A stretch of DNA of 64,000 nt from assembly GCA_016718405.1 (NCBI GenBank), contig JADKDJ010000006.1, positions 124,001 to 188,000 of the forward strand, read 5' to 3'. The notes below the pieces were generated by a model. It had not been told where the DNA came from. It worked only from the letters and a program-made list of their open reading frames with translations, and searched no databases. Shown here in pieces: positions 34,226-42,317 of this stretch. The DNA comes from Candidatus Rhodoferax odensensis. GTDB taxonomy: Bacteria; Pseudomonadota; Gammaproteobacteria; Burkholderiales; Burkholderiaceae_C. Position 1 is the first letter of the stretch. Each line of letters begins with the position of its first letter. A program made the translations under genes and the position numbers.

Positions 34226-34819
34226 ATGGAAACGGTGCAACTGGAAATCGCGGCGGTGGCGGCTCGCTTGGTTGTGGACGAGGGCCTGGACTATGGCTCA
34301 GCCAAACGCCGCGCGCTCAAGCAGATGGGCTTGCCCGCTCGCACGGCGCTTCCCGGTAATGATGAGCTCGATGATGCGGTGCGTGAGCATATCGCCGTGT
34401 TTTGTCGCGATACGCAGCCAATCGAGTTGCTGGCGCTGCGACGGCTGGCGCTGCAGTGGATGGTTCGGCTGGCGCGTTTTCGGCCCTACTTGAGCGGCGC
34501 CGTGTGGCAGGGAACGGCAACTCGGCACTCGGACATTCGAATTGAGCTGTACTGCGACGACTCGAAGTCGGCCGAACTTGCCCTGCTCGATATCGGCGCT
34601 GACTTTCAGGTCGGTACCATCACCGGTCTGGGTGGCGCACCGGTGGATGTGTTGAGCGTCCACAGCTTTTGCCGCGAAATCAACGAAGACGTGGGCGTTC
34701 ACTTGCTGATATATGACCGCGACGACATTCGGGGTGCCCGGCGCACGGACGGCAAAGACCGCTTGTTCAGGGCGGACATGGAGACTGTGCGCTGCTTGGT
34801 GCATGATTCGGCTCCATGA
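34226..34819 (+). CDS. Nucleotidyltransferase-like protein of unknown function
   Basis: The product is 197 residues from the ATG at 34226; a GTG at 34199 would add nine. The central part GAVWQGTATRHSDIRIELYCDD resembles the G-x-x-x-G-x-A...SDIDI core of minimal nucleotidyltransferases, but a catalytic Asp pair is not certain. The N-terminal half (about 1-80) looks helical, with LDYGSAKRRALKQMGLP. Its stop overlaps the thioredoxin-like gene by 4 bp (ATGA), so the pair is coupled. I assign no function. Confidence 0.8.
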   Translation: METVQLEIAAVAARLVVDEGLDYGSAKRRALKQMGLPARTALPGNDELDDAVREHIAVFCRDTQPIELLALRRLALQWMVRLARFRPYLSGAVWQGTATRHSDIRIELYCDDSKSAELALLDIGADFQVGTITGLGGAPVDVLSVHSFCREINEDVGVHLLIYDRDDIRGARRTDGKDRLFRADMETVRCLVHDSAP

Positions 34820-35382
34820 GCGACCCAAGCACTACCCATTCGGCTGATCCTGGGGGCTCGCCGTCTCGGCGGCGCGCCTTGTTTGCGGCCGTCGCGTCCG
34901 GTGCGGTGCTGGCAGGCGCGGGCCTGGCGTGGTGGCGCCACGCGCTGCGGGATGGCGACGCGGGCGCGGTCCAGGCGCTGTGGCAGCTTGACTTCGATAC
35001 GCCAAGCGGCGGCAAGCTTCAAATGAGTACCTTTCGGGGCCGACCGCTGCTGTTGAACTTCTGGGCGACCTGGTGCCCCCCGTGCGTGGAAGAACTGCCG
35101 ATGCTCGATACCTTCTATCATGAGAACGCGGCTAGGGGTTGGCAGGTGCTGGGCTTGGCGGTGGACCAGGTCGCACCGGTCACCAGCTTCCTGGCCCGCT
35201 ACCCGCTGCGTTTTCCGGTCGCGATGGCTGGAACGGCGGGTGTTGACCTCAGCAGGTCAATGGGAAACATCAGCGGTGGCTTGCCTTTTTCGGTGGTGTT
35301 GGGCCGAGATGGGGCTCTGTTACATCGTAAAATCGGCAAGATCAGGCCCGAAGACCTGCGTGCTTGGGTTGGTCTGGTCTGA
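34816..35382 (+). CDS. TlpA-like membrane-anchored thioredoxin-fold protein
   Basis: The 188-residue product has a twin-arginine-like basic patch (RRR, 18-20) and a hydrophobic segment (about 21-40), either a signal or an anchor. A periplasmic redoxin domain follows, with the active site WCPPC (C87, C90) in LLNFWATWCPPCVEELP and the cis-Pro region GGLPFSVVL. TlpA/ResA proteins reduce disulfides in the periplasm, for example in cytochrome c maturation. It overlaps the upstream gene by 4 bp and lies 170 bp before accB. Confidence 0.9.
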   Translation: MSDPSTTHSADPGGSPSRRRALFAAVASGAVLAGAGLAWWRHALRDGDAGAVQALWQLDFDTPSGGKLQMSTFRGRPLLLNFWATWCPPCVEELPMLDTFYHENAARGWQVLGLAVDQVAPVTSFLARYPLRFPVAMAGTAGVDLSRSMGNISGGLPFSVVLGRDGALLHRKIGKIRPEDLRAWVGLV

Positions 35383-35552
35383 TCAGCGTTGCACCACGCC
35401 ATGACGCCGTTTGCGCTGGCGCGGTGATCGTGGCAGACGCCGATCGACTGGCGACTTGTTTTGATTTATAAAACTTTAGAAGAAAATAGGCGTGAGTTGG
35501 CCTGAATTGGTGTAAATTCGCGACTCATTACCGAACAGCAGTTGGAGACCTC

Positions 35553-36008
35553 ATGGACCTAAGAAAACTCAAGACACTCATCGACCTGGTGTCTGAATCA
35601 AACGTTTCCGAGCTTGAAATCACCGAGGCCGAGGGCAAGGTACGCATTGTCAAGGGCGGTACGGCCGCACCCCAGCAGTACGCCCCTGTTGTCACGCATG
35701 CGCCGATGGCGGTGGCTCCCGCCGCTGCGGCTTCAAGTCCGGCCCCGGCAGCACCGGTGGCTGCAATCAGTACCGATCACGTGATCAAGTCACCGATGGT
35801 GGGTACCTTCTATCGGTCGGCTTCACCCGGCGCCAAGGCGTTTGTCGAAGTGGGCGACGCGGTCAAGGAGGGTCAAACCGTGTGTATTGTGGAGGCGATG
35901 AAGATCCTCAATGAGATCGAGGCCGACAAGTCCGGTACCGTGACGCAGATTCTTTGCCAGAACGGACAAGCGGTCGAGTACGGCCAGCCGCTGTTCACCA
36001 TCGAATAA
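35553..36008 (+). CDS. accB: Biotin carboxyl carrier protein of acetyl-CoA carboxylase
   Basis: AccB carries the biotin that shuttles CO2 in malonyl-CoA synthesis. The 151-residue product has an N-terminal dimerisation part, an Ala/Pro-rich linker (about 37-72) and a C-terminal biotinyl domain with the target lysine K117 in [16 protein letters not shown] ribosome-binding site (TTGGAGA) precedes the ATG. The 170-bp gap upstream contains an A/T-rich stretch (35458-35490), the likely promoter region for accBC. accC follows after 18 bp. Confidence 0.97.
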   Translation: MDLRKLKTLIDLVSESNVSELEITEAEGKVRIVKGGTAAPQQYAPVVTHAPMAVAPAAAASSPAPAAPVAAISTDHVIKSPMVGTFYRSASPGAKAFVEVGDAVKEGQTVCIVEAMKILNEIEADKSGTVTQILCQNGQAVEYGQPLFTIE

Positions 36009-36026
36009 GGCCAACCAGCAGTTCCC

Positions 36027-37376
36027 ATGTTCAAGAAAATTCTGGTTGCGAATCGGGGTGAGATTGCCCTGCGAATTCAGCGCGCCTGCCGCGAGCTTGG
36101 CATCAAGGCGGTGATGGTGTATTCCGAGGCGGATCGCGAAGCCAAGTATGTAAAGTTGGCAGAAGAGGCAGTTTGCATTGGCCCGGCACCGTCGGGTCTT
36201 AGTTATCTCAATATGCCGGCCATCATTTCCGCCGCAGAAGTGACGGACTCGGAGGCAATCCACCCAGGCTATGGGTTCTTGAGCGAGAACGCGGGCTTTG
36301 CCGAGCGAGTGGAAAAGAGCGGTTTCCAGTTTATTGGGCCAACGCCCGAGTCGATTCGAATCATGGGCGACAAGGTCTCGGCCAAGCAGGCCATGATCAA
36401 GGCGGGCGTGCCGTGCGTGCCGGGATCAGACGGGGAGTTGCCGGACGATCCGGTGCAGATCCGTCGCATCGCCAAGGCCATTGGTTATCCGGTCATCATC
36501 AAGGCCGCTGGCGGTGGTGGCGGCCGTGGCATGCGCGTGGTGCATACCGAGGCGGCGCTGGTCAACGCTGTGGCGATGACCAAGGCCGAAGCCGGCGCGG
36601 CGTTTGGAAACCCGGCCGTTTACATGGAGAAGTTTCTCCAGAATCCACGCCATATCGAAATCCAAATCCTGGCGGACAAGCACAGGAACGCGGTCTATTT
36701 GGGTGAGCGCGATTGCTCGATGCAGCGTCGGCATCAAAAAATCATCGAAGAGGCGCCCGCGCCGGGCATCGCTCGCAAGACCATCGATCGCATTGGCGAG
36801 CGGTGCGTGACGGCGTGTAAACGTATTGGGTATCGCGGGGCAGGCACCTTTGAGTTCCTTTATGAAGACGGGGAGTTCTATTTCATCGAAATGAACACCC
36901 GGGTTCAGGTAGAGCACCCGGTTACCGAGATGATCACTGGCGTTGATATTGTCAAGACCCAGATCATGGTCGCGGCCGGGGAGAAGCTGCCCTTTACGCA
37001 GCGCCAGATCGAGATTCGCGGGCACGCCATCGAGTGCCGCGTCAATGCGGAGGACCCCTACAAGTTTGTCCCCTCGCCCGGACGCATCACGATGTGGCAC
37101 CCGCCGGGCGGCCCCGGCGTGCGCGTCGATTCCCACATCTACACCAACTATTTTGTGCCACCCAACTATGACTCGATGATCGGCAAGATCATCGTTCACG
37201 GTGACACGCGCGACCAAGCTCTGGCGCGTATGCGCACGGCCCTGGGCGAGACCGTGGTGGAGGGGATCAACACCAACATTGCCCTGCACCGTGAACTGAT
37301 GGTGGATGCCAAGTTCATGACTGGCGGCACCAACATCCACTATCTGGAAGAGTGGCTCAGCCACCGTGAGCGTTGA
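36027..37376 (+). CDS. accC: Biotin carboxylase subunit of acetyl-CoA carboxylase
   Basis: ATP-grasp enzyme that carboxylates biotin on AccB. The 449-residue product has [26 protein letters not shown], the glycine-rich loop [16 protein letters not shown], the [20 protein letters not shown] segment and the catalytic [16 protein letters not shown]. Length is standard. It forms an operon with accB and probably prmA, which starts 12 bp downstream. Confidence 0.98.
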   Translation: MFKKILVANRGEIALRIQRACRELGIKAVMVYSEADREAKYVKLAEEAVCIGPAPSGLSYLNMPAIISAAEVTDSEAIHPGYGFLSENAGFAERVEKSGFQFIGPTPESIRIMGDKVSAKQAMIKAGVPCVPGSDGELPDDPVQIRRIAKAIGYPVIIKAAGGGGGRGMRVVHTEAALVNAVAMTKAEAGAAFGNPAVYMEKFLQNPRHIEIQILADKHRNAVYLGERDCSMQRRHQKIIEEAPAPGIARKTIDRIGERCVTACKRIGYRGAGTFEFLYEDGEFYFIEMNTRVQVEHPVTEMITGVDIVKTQIMVAAGEKLPFTQRQIEIRGHAIECRVNAEDPYKFVPSPGRITMWHPPGGPGVRVDSHIYTNYFVPPNYDSMIGKIIVHGDTRDQALARMRTALGETVVEGINTNIALHRELMVDAKFMTGGTNIHYLEEWLSHRER

Positions 37377-37388
37377 TGCCGTACCGTC

Positions 37389-38291
37389 ATGGTTGAACTG
37401 AGCCTGCTGTGCCCCCAGGATCGGGTCGAAGTGTTGAGCGACGCACTCGAAGCCCTGGACGCTCTGAGCGTCAGTGTCGAGGATGCTGATGCCCATACCG
37501 ACGCCGAGCAGGCGCTGTTTGGCGAGCCGGGTATGCCGCCGCCGCAGGATGGGTGGGAACGATCACGGGTGTTGGCACTGTTCGCCACGCAGGACCTGGC
37601 GAACGATGCCGCTAAAGTACTGGCTGCGCAGGAGTTCTTTGCCGACTGTGCTCACTTGGGCGTGAAAGAAGTGCCCGAGCAGGACTGGGTTCGCTTGACG
37701 CAGGCGCAGTTTGCTCCGGTCGAGATCACATCAGAGTTCTGGATTGTGCCGAGCTGGCACGAGCCGCCTGCGCAGGCTCGCGTGGTGATCCGACTCGATC
37801 CCGGGCTGGCCTTTGGTACCGGCACGCACCCCACCACACGAATGTGCTTGCGTTGGATCGCGGGGCGGGGTGCACATGCAGGCGTCGACCCTGGCGGGTT
37901 AGGTCGGGTGTTGGACTATGGTTGCGGCTCGGGCATTCTGGCCATTGGCGCGGCGAAGTTCGGTGCGTTTGACATTGACGCTGTCGACATTGATGACGAC
38001 GCTGTGCGCGCCACACTTGCCAATGCCCAAGCCAACGGTGTGCTGCTGCGCGCCACACGACCCGAGGCGGTTAGCGGTGTGTATGGCACCGTGCTGGCCA
38101 ACATCCTCGCCACCCCACTCAAGGTATTGGCGCCCCTGCTGTGGTCGCGCGTCGCGCCGGGTGGCTCGCTGGTGCTCGCAGGGATTCTGGCCAGACAGGC
38201 CCAAGAGCTGACCGCGGCTTATTCGCCGTATTGCGAGCTGACTGTGGCCGATGTCGAAGACGGCTGGGTCCTGATGACCGCAACGCGCTGA
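37389..38291 (+). CDS. prmA: Ribosomal protein L11 methyltransferase PrmA
   Basis: SAM-dependent enzyme that trimethylates ribosomal protein L11. The 300-residue product has an N-terminal substrate-recognition domain, DPGLAFGTGTHPTTRMCL, motif I VLDYGCGSGILAIGAAKFG and VLANILATPLKVLAPLL. It starts 12 bp after accC, a common order in Burkholderiales. Confidence 0.95.
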   Translation: MVELSLLCPQDRVEVLSDALEALDALSVSVEDADAHTDAEQALFGEPGMPPPQDGWERSRVLALFATQDLANDAAKVLAAQEFFADCAHLGVKEVPEQDWVRLTQAQFAPVEITSEFWIVPSWHEPPAQARVVIRLDPGLAFGTGTHPTTRMCLRWIAGRGAHAGVDPGGLGRVLDYGCGSGILAIGAAKFGAFDIDAVDIDDDAVRATLANAQANGVLLRATRPEAVSGVYGTVLANILATPLKVLAPLLWSRVAPGGSLVLAGILARQAQELTAAYSPYCELTVADVEDGWVLMTATR

Positions 38292-38327
38292 CAAAGCCTT
38301 GGGGTGCACCCCTACAATCCGCTTCTC

Positions 38328-39344
38328 ATGAGCCTGATAACCCGGTGCCCCGCTTGCGAGACGATGTTCAAGATCGTTCCCGATCAGCTGCGTGTTTCTG
38401 ATGGCTGGGTGCGGTGTGGTCAGTGCGACGAGATCTTCGATGCCTCGGCAAACATGGTGCAGGAGACGCCCGGGGCCACGGCCGCAGTCGCGGGAACCGC
38501 GGCACATTGGGCCTTGGCCAGCGCGGGCGATCGTGCCGAGACCGGCATGAAGATCGCCCCGCTCGAGGCGTCGGAGACCATGTCGGCAAGGGTATTGCCG
38601 ACGCCGCAACCCTTGACATCCGGACTGGCGGCAACGACCGCTGAAGACCCTTCGATCCCGCAGCGCGTGCATGATGAGCCGACGGCTGCGGCACTTGCAT
38701 CGGAGGCGGGGCCGTCCGAGGCGCTGTCGGACCCGAGCGGGAGACGGCGCACCGATCGGGGCCTCGAAGGGGGTGAGGCGCCGGGTGGTGAGGCGCGCCG
38801 GCGCACCGACCCGACCTCGGTGCCGCTGAGTTTCATGCCCGAGCGCGCCGTGCCATCGGTCTGGCAGGGACGCGGTATGCGCTTCTCGCTGGCCTTGAGC
38901 GCTGTGGTGTTGTTGCTGGGTTTGTGTGCGCAGGTGGTCTATGTCGAACGCGACCGCATCGCAGCCATGGAGCCATCGGTCAGGCCGTGGTTGGTCAGGC
39001 TTTGCGAGTGGCAGGGTTGTACTGTCTCTGCGCTGCAGCGAATCGACTCAATCGTGGTTGAAAGCTCGTCGTTCAACAAGTTGCGCGGTGACGCCTACCG
39101 TTTGAACTTCAGCATCAAGAACGCTGCCGCGATTGACTTGGCTGTGCCAGCGGTCGAGTTGACCTTGACCGACTCTCAGGATCAGGTGTTGACACGAAGG
39201 GTCTTCCTCGGTGCGGAGCTTGGCGCCAAGACCTCAGTCCTCGCGCCGGGAGCGGAGTGGCAGGGATCGTGGGGTATCAGCGTCAAAGGCACGGGAATCT
39301 CAGATCACATCTCCGGCTACCGAATACTGGCCTTTTACCCCTGA
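38328..39344 (+). CDS. Zinc-ribbon and DUF3426 domain membrane protein
   Basis: The 338-residue product begins with an MJ0042-type zinc ribbon, two CxxC pairs (C7/C10 and C30/C33 in RCPACETMF and VRCGQCDEIF). A long low-complexity acidic/Ala-rich middle region follows, then one transmembrane helix (about 185-205), then a C-terminal DUF3426 domain with LNFSIKNAAAIDLAVPAVELTLTD. The ATG at 38328 puts the zinc ribbon at the N-terminus; a longer open frame adds eight residues. The cytosolic ribbon and extracytoplasmic beta domain suggest a link between a cytoplasmic ligand and the envelope, but function is unknown. Confidence 0.88.
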   Translation: MSLITRCPACETMFKIVPDQLRVSDGWVRCGQCDEIFDASANMVQETPGATAAVAGTAAHWALASAGDRAETGMKIAPLEASETMSARVLPTPQPLTSGLAATTAEDPSIPQRVHDEPTAAALASEAGPSEALSDPSGRRRTDRGLEGGEAPGGEARRRTDPTSVPLSFMPERAVPSVWQGRGMRFSLALSAVVLLLGLCAQVVYVERDRIAAMEPSVRPWLVRLCEWQGCTVSALQRIDSIVVESSSFNKLRGDAYRLNFSIKNAAAIDLAVPAVELTLTDSQDQVLTRRVFLGAELGAKTSVLAPGAEWQGSWGISVKGTGISDHISGYRILAFYP

Positions 39345-39363
39345 ACACGAGAACGGATACTTC

Positions 39364-40269
39364 ATGGCTTCCATCATTTGCGGCTCGCTGGCGTTCGACG
39401 TCATCATGAACTTCGAGGGCAGGTTCGCAGAACAGATCCTGCCCGAGCAGCTGCACATTCTGAATGTCTCGTTTCTGGTGCCCGCGCTGCGACGCGACTT
39501 CGGCGGCTGCGCGGGCAACATTGCATACAGCCTCAAGCAACTCGGTGGCGATCCTTTGCCGATGGCAACGCTGGGTAGCGACGGAGCCGGCTATTTGGCG
39601 CGACTGGCGGGCATGGGCATCGCAACCGAGTTCATCCGCACCTTGGACGACGCCTACACGGCGCAGGCAATGATCATCACGGATCGCGACAACAATCAAA
39701 TCAATGGGTTTCATCCCGGTGCCATGGAGCAGGCTCACCTGACCCGCATCGAGGCGCGCGAGGACATCAAGCTCGGCATCATCGCGCCCGATGGGCGCGA
39801 AGCCATGTTGCAGCACGCCGAGCAGTTCCGCGCAGCCGATATTCCCTTTGTGTTCGACCCGGGTCAGCAATTGCCCAGGTTTGACGGGGCGGAACTGCGA
39901 TCACTGGTGGATCAGGCTTCGTGGGTGACGGTCAACGATTACGAAGGCAAGATGCTCAGCGATCGCACTGGCTGGAGTACGGCCGAGGTATCGCGTCGTG
40001 TTCGCGGAATGATTGTCACCAAGGGCGCGCAGGGCAGTGATGTGTGGATTGATGGTGCTTCGACCCACGTGCCAGCCTATCAACCTGGCGCGGTGGTTGA
40101 CCCTACCGGCTGTGGCGATGCCTACCGCGGCGCACTGCTGTTCGGGCTGGAGCGAGGTTGGTCGCTGGTGCGATGTGCGCAGGTTGGAAATCACCTCGGC
40201 GCACTCAAGATTGCGCATCAGGGACCGCAGAACTACACCGTTGATCCGGCTGCAATCCCCGCCGCATGA
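39364..40269 (+). CDS. PfkB-family carbohydrate/nucleoside kinase (adenosine kinase-like)
   Basis: The 301-residue product has the ribokinase-like start ICGSLAFDVIMNFEG, GGCAGNIAYSLKQLGG (PfkB signature 1 region) and DPTGCGDAYRGALLFG with the catalytic Asp (signature 2). Close relatives are annotated as adenosine or sugar kinases; the substrate cannot be fixed from sequence alone. The start ATG at 39364 follows 19 bp after the DUF3426 gene. Confidence 0.9.
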   Translation: MASIICGSLAFDVIMNFEGRFAEQILPEQLHILNVSFLVPALRRDFGGCAGNIAYSLKQLGGDPLPMATLGSDGAGYLARLAGMGIATEFIRTLDDAYTAQAMIITDRDNNQINGFHPGAMEQAHLTRIEAREDIKLGIIAPDGREAMLQHAEQFRAADIPFVFDPGQQLPRFDGAELRSLVDQASWVTVNDYEGKMLSDRTGWSTAEVSRRVRGMIVTKGAQGSDVWIDGASTHVPAYQPGAVVDPTGCGDAYRGALLFGLERGWSLVRCAQVGNHLGALKIAHQGPQNYTVDPAAIPAA

Positions 40270-40301
40270 AGGACGCTGAGCCGAACCCGCCGCAATAAAA
40301 A

Positions 40302-40329
40302 AAGCCCGGCGTCCAGAGACACCGGGCTT
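40302..40329 (-). terminator. Intrinsic terminator of the H1-like gene
   Basis: On the minus strand AAGCCCGG and CCGGGCTT pair around a short inner GTC/GAC stem, and the hairpin is followed by seven U. On the plus strand no U run follows, so it serves the H1-like gene mainly. It lies 19 bases past that gene's stop. Confidence 0.88.
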
Positions 40330-40348
40330 GAGTGGGACCAGTCGCCGA

Positions 40349-40822
40349 CTAGGGCTTGGTCGCCGTCGGGAAGGGCCAAGCCGCCTGCGGGTTCAGAGTG
40401 GTCTGAGCTGCAGGGGCTGCCGGGGCAGGCGCTGCCTTGGCAGCGGGTGCTTTCGCGGCTTTCTTCGCAGCCGGCTTCTTGGCTGCTTTCTTGGCTGCGG
40501 GCTTCTTGGCTGCGGGCTTTTTGGCGGCAGCTTTCTTGGCAGCCGGCTTCTTCGCCGCTACGGCCTTCTTGGCTGGCGCTTTCTTGGCGGCCGCTTTTTT
40601 CGCGGGCGCAGCCTTCTTGGCGGCTGGTTTCTTAGCCGCTACTTTCTTGGCCGCTGGCTTTTTCGCGGCTGGTTTCTTCGCAGCTGGTTTCTTTGCTGCT
40701 GCTTTCTTAGCAGGCGCCGCCTTCTTGGCCGGAGCCGCCTTCTTTGCTGCTACTTTCTTAGCGGGTGCAGCTTTCTTTGCGGGAGCGGCCTTTTTTGCGG
40801 CCGGTTTTTTTGCAGTTGCCAT
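40349..40822 (-). CDS. Histone H1-like Lys/Ala/Pro-rich DNA-binding protein
   Basis: The 157-residue product is almost entirely [15 protein letters not shown]-type repeats from residue 3 to about 125, with an Ala/Pro-rich end and a final unique [14 protein letters not shown]. Such proteins (BpH1, HC1/HC2-like and AlgP-like tails) bind DNA without sequence specificity and help compact the nucleoid. The ATG at 40822 is chosen because AGGAG lies six bases upstream; the ATG just before it is too close to this site. The DNA repeats make copy-number variation between strains likely. Confidence 0.9.
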   Translation of the reverse strand: MATAKKPAAKKAAPAKKAAPAKKVAAKKAAPAKKAAPAKKAAAKKPAAKKPAAKKPAAKKVAAKKPAAKKAAPAKKAAAKKAPAKKAVAAKKPAAKKAAAKKPAAKKPAAKKAAKKPAAKKAAKAPAAKAAPAPAAPAAQTTLNPQAAWPFPTATKP

Positions 40823-40853
40823 CATCTTCTCCTTGATCAATTTACAAAGAGCA

Positions 40854-40879
40854 CTTCATGCGAGTTGGAGTGCATGAAG
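40854..40879 (-). terminator. Inverted repeat downstream of nrdB
   Basis: CTTCATGC and GCATGAAG form a perfect 8-bp stem with a ten-base loop in the 175-bp gap between nrdB and the H1-like gene. On the minus strand it is followed only by a weak T-rich stretch (GCTCTTTG). It may be the nrdB transcript end or a protein-binding site. Confidence 0.4.
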
Positions 40880-40997
40880 CGATCCATGGGGTTGGGCAAA
40901 AGACCCAGCACCATGAACTCGGGTGCACAGGCCCGCCCAACTGCCGAGCAGTTCTGGTTTGCCTGTGAAATTCTGTTGTCTGTCATCTTCAAACTGG

Positions 40998-42186
40998 TCA
41001 GTCCCACGACAGTGCGCCGCCGGACTGGTACTCAATCACGCGTGTCTCGAAGAAGTTGCGCTCCTTCTTCAAGTCAATCATCTCGCTCATCCACGGAAAG
41101 GGATTTTCTTCATTCGCAAACAAGGGCTTCCAGGCCGATTTGGGTGGCACGCCGGTTGGCGATATAGCGCAGGTAGCCCTTGAACATGGACGCATTCATG
41201 CCCAGCACGCCGCGTGGCATGGTGTCCTCCGCGTAGCGGTATTCCAATTCAACGGCGGTCTCGAACAGTGCCTTGATCTCTTGCTTGAACTCGGGTGTCC
41301 ACAGCAGCGGGTTCTCCAGTTTGATCTGGTTGATCAAATCAATGCCGAAGTTGCAATGCATCGACTCGTCGCGCAGGATGTACTGGTATTGTTCGGCCGC
41401 GCCGGTCATCTTGTTCTGGCGCCCGAGCGCCAGAATCTGCGCGAAGCCGACATAGAAGAACAGGCCTTCCATCAGGCACGCAAACACAATCAGGGACTTG
41501 AGCAGCGTCTGGTCGGTCTCCAATGTGCCGGTGTGGAACTGCGGGTCCATGATGGCGCCGATGAACGGAATCAGAAATTCGTCCTTGTCACGGATCGACT
41601 TGACTTCGTTGTAGGCGTTGAAGATCTCGGACTCGTCAAGCCCGAGCGACTCCACAATGTACTGGTAGGCGTGGGTGTGAATGGCTTCCTCGAATGCCTG
41701 GCGCAACAGAAACTGCCGACACTCAGGCGCGGTGATGTGGCGGTACGTGCCGAGCACGATATTGTTGGCAGCCAAAGAGTCGGCAGTGACAAAAAACCCA
41801 AGATTGCGCTTGATGATGCGCCGCTCGTCGTCGCTCAGCCCGTTAGGACTTTTCCACAGCGCAATGTCGCGCGTCATGTTGACTTCTTGTGGCATCCAGT
41901 GATTGGCGCAGCTCGACAGGTACTTCTCCCACGCCCACTTGTACTTGAACGGAACCAGTTGGTTGACGTCCGTCTTGCCGTTGATGATGCGTTTGTCTGC
42001 CGCGTTGACACGACCGTGGCTGACAACCTGAACGCGTGGCAGTGGGGTCGAAGCGACTGAGTGCGGAACCGAGGATAGGGCGGTCGCCGCTGAGACAAGA
42101 GGCGGCTCCATCATGCGGCCGCTTGATGAGCCGCGTGCATAAAGCAATTGCGATGTGGGCTTGACTTCTTCGTCCCAGGTCAACAT
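40998..42186 (-). CDS. nrdB: Ribonucleotide reductase class Ia, beta subunit, with apparent frameshift
   Basis: NrdB holds the diiron-tyrosyl radical cofactor. From the ATG at 42186 (MLTWDEEV) the frame runs to a TGA at 41110, giving 358 residues ending [16 protein letters not shown]. The expected ending ([22 protein letters not shown] through GGALSW) is present in another frame from about 41130 to 40998. Removing one base of the CC at 41130-41131 restores a 395-residue protein reading [17 protein letters not shown]. The lost tail is the part that docks in NrdA, so the gene as read would be inactive. A sequencing error is the simplest explanation. It is 131 bp downstream of nrdA. Confidence 0.9.
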
Positions 42187-42317
42187 ATGGTTTTCCAATC
42201 AGCGAATTATGAGAGCAACGAAATGAATTGCAAAGTGTTGATTCACATCGTTGTCATATTGAGTTGCGAAGTGTTGTGCTTGTGCATCGCGGCACGACAC
42301 GTTGCGGTGCCAAGAAT

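Noticed and set aside
32697..34226. Plus-strand open frame of 509 codons opposite mpl
   Set aside because: Antisense to the clear mpl gene; codon pattern is that of a shadow frame and the product resembles no protein I know.
34199..34819. UDP-N-acetylmuramate--alanine ligase annotation for the orphan gene
   Set aside because: The protein has no Mur-ligase P-loop (GTHGKT) and is far too short; such a label would come from its mpl neighbour.
41110..41135. Programmed frameshifting in nrdB
   Set aside because: No slippery heptamer, no prfB-like CTTTGA context and no downstream pseudoknot were seen; NrdB is not known to use frameshifting.
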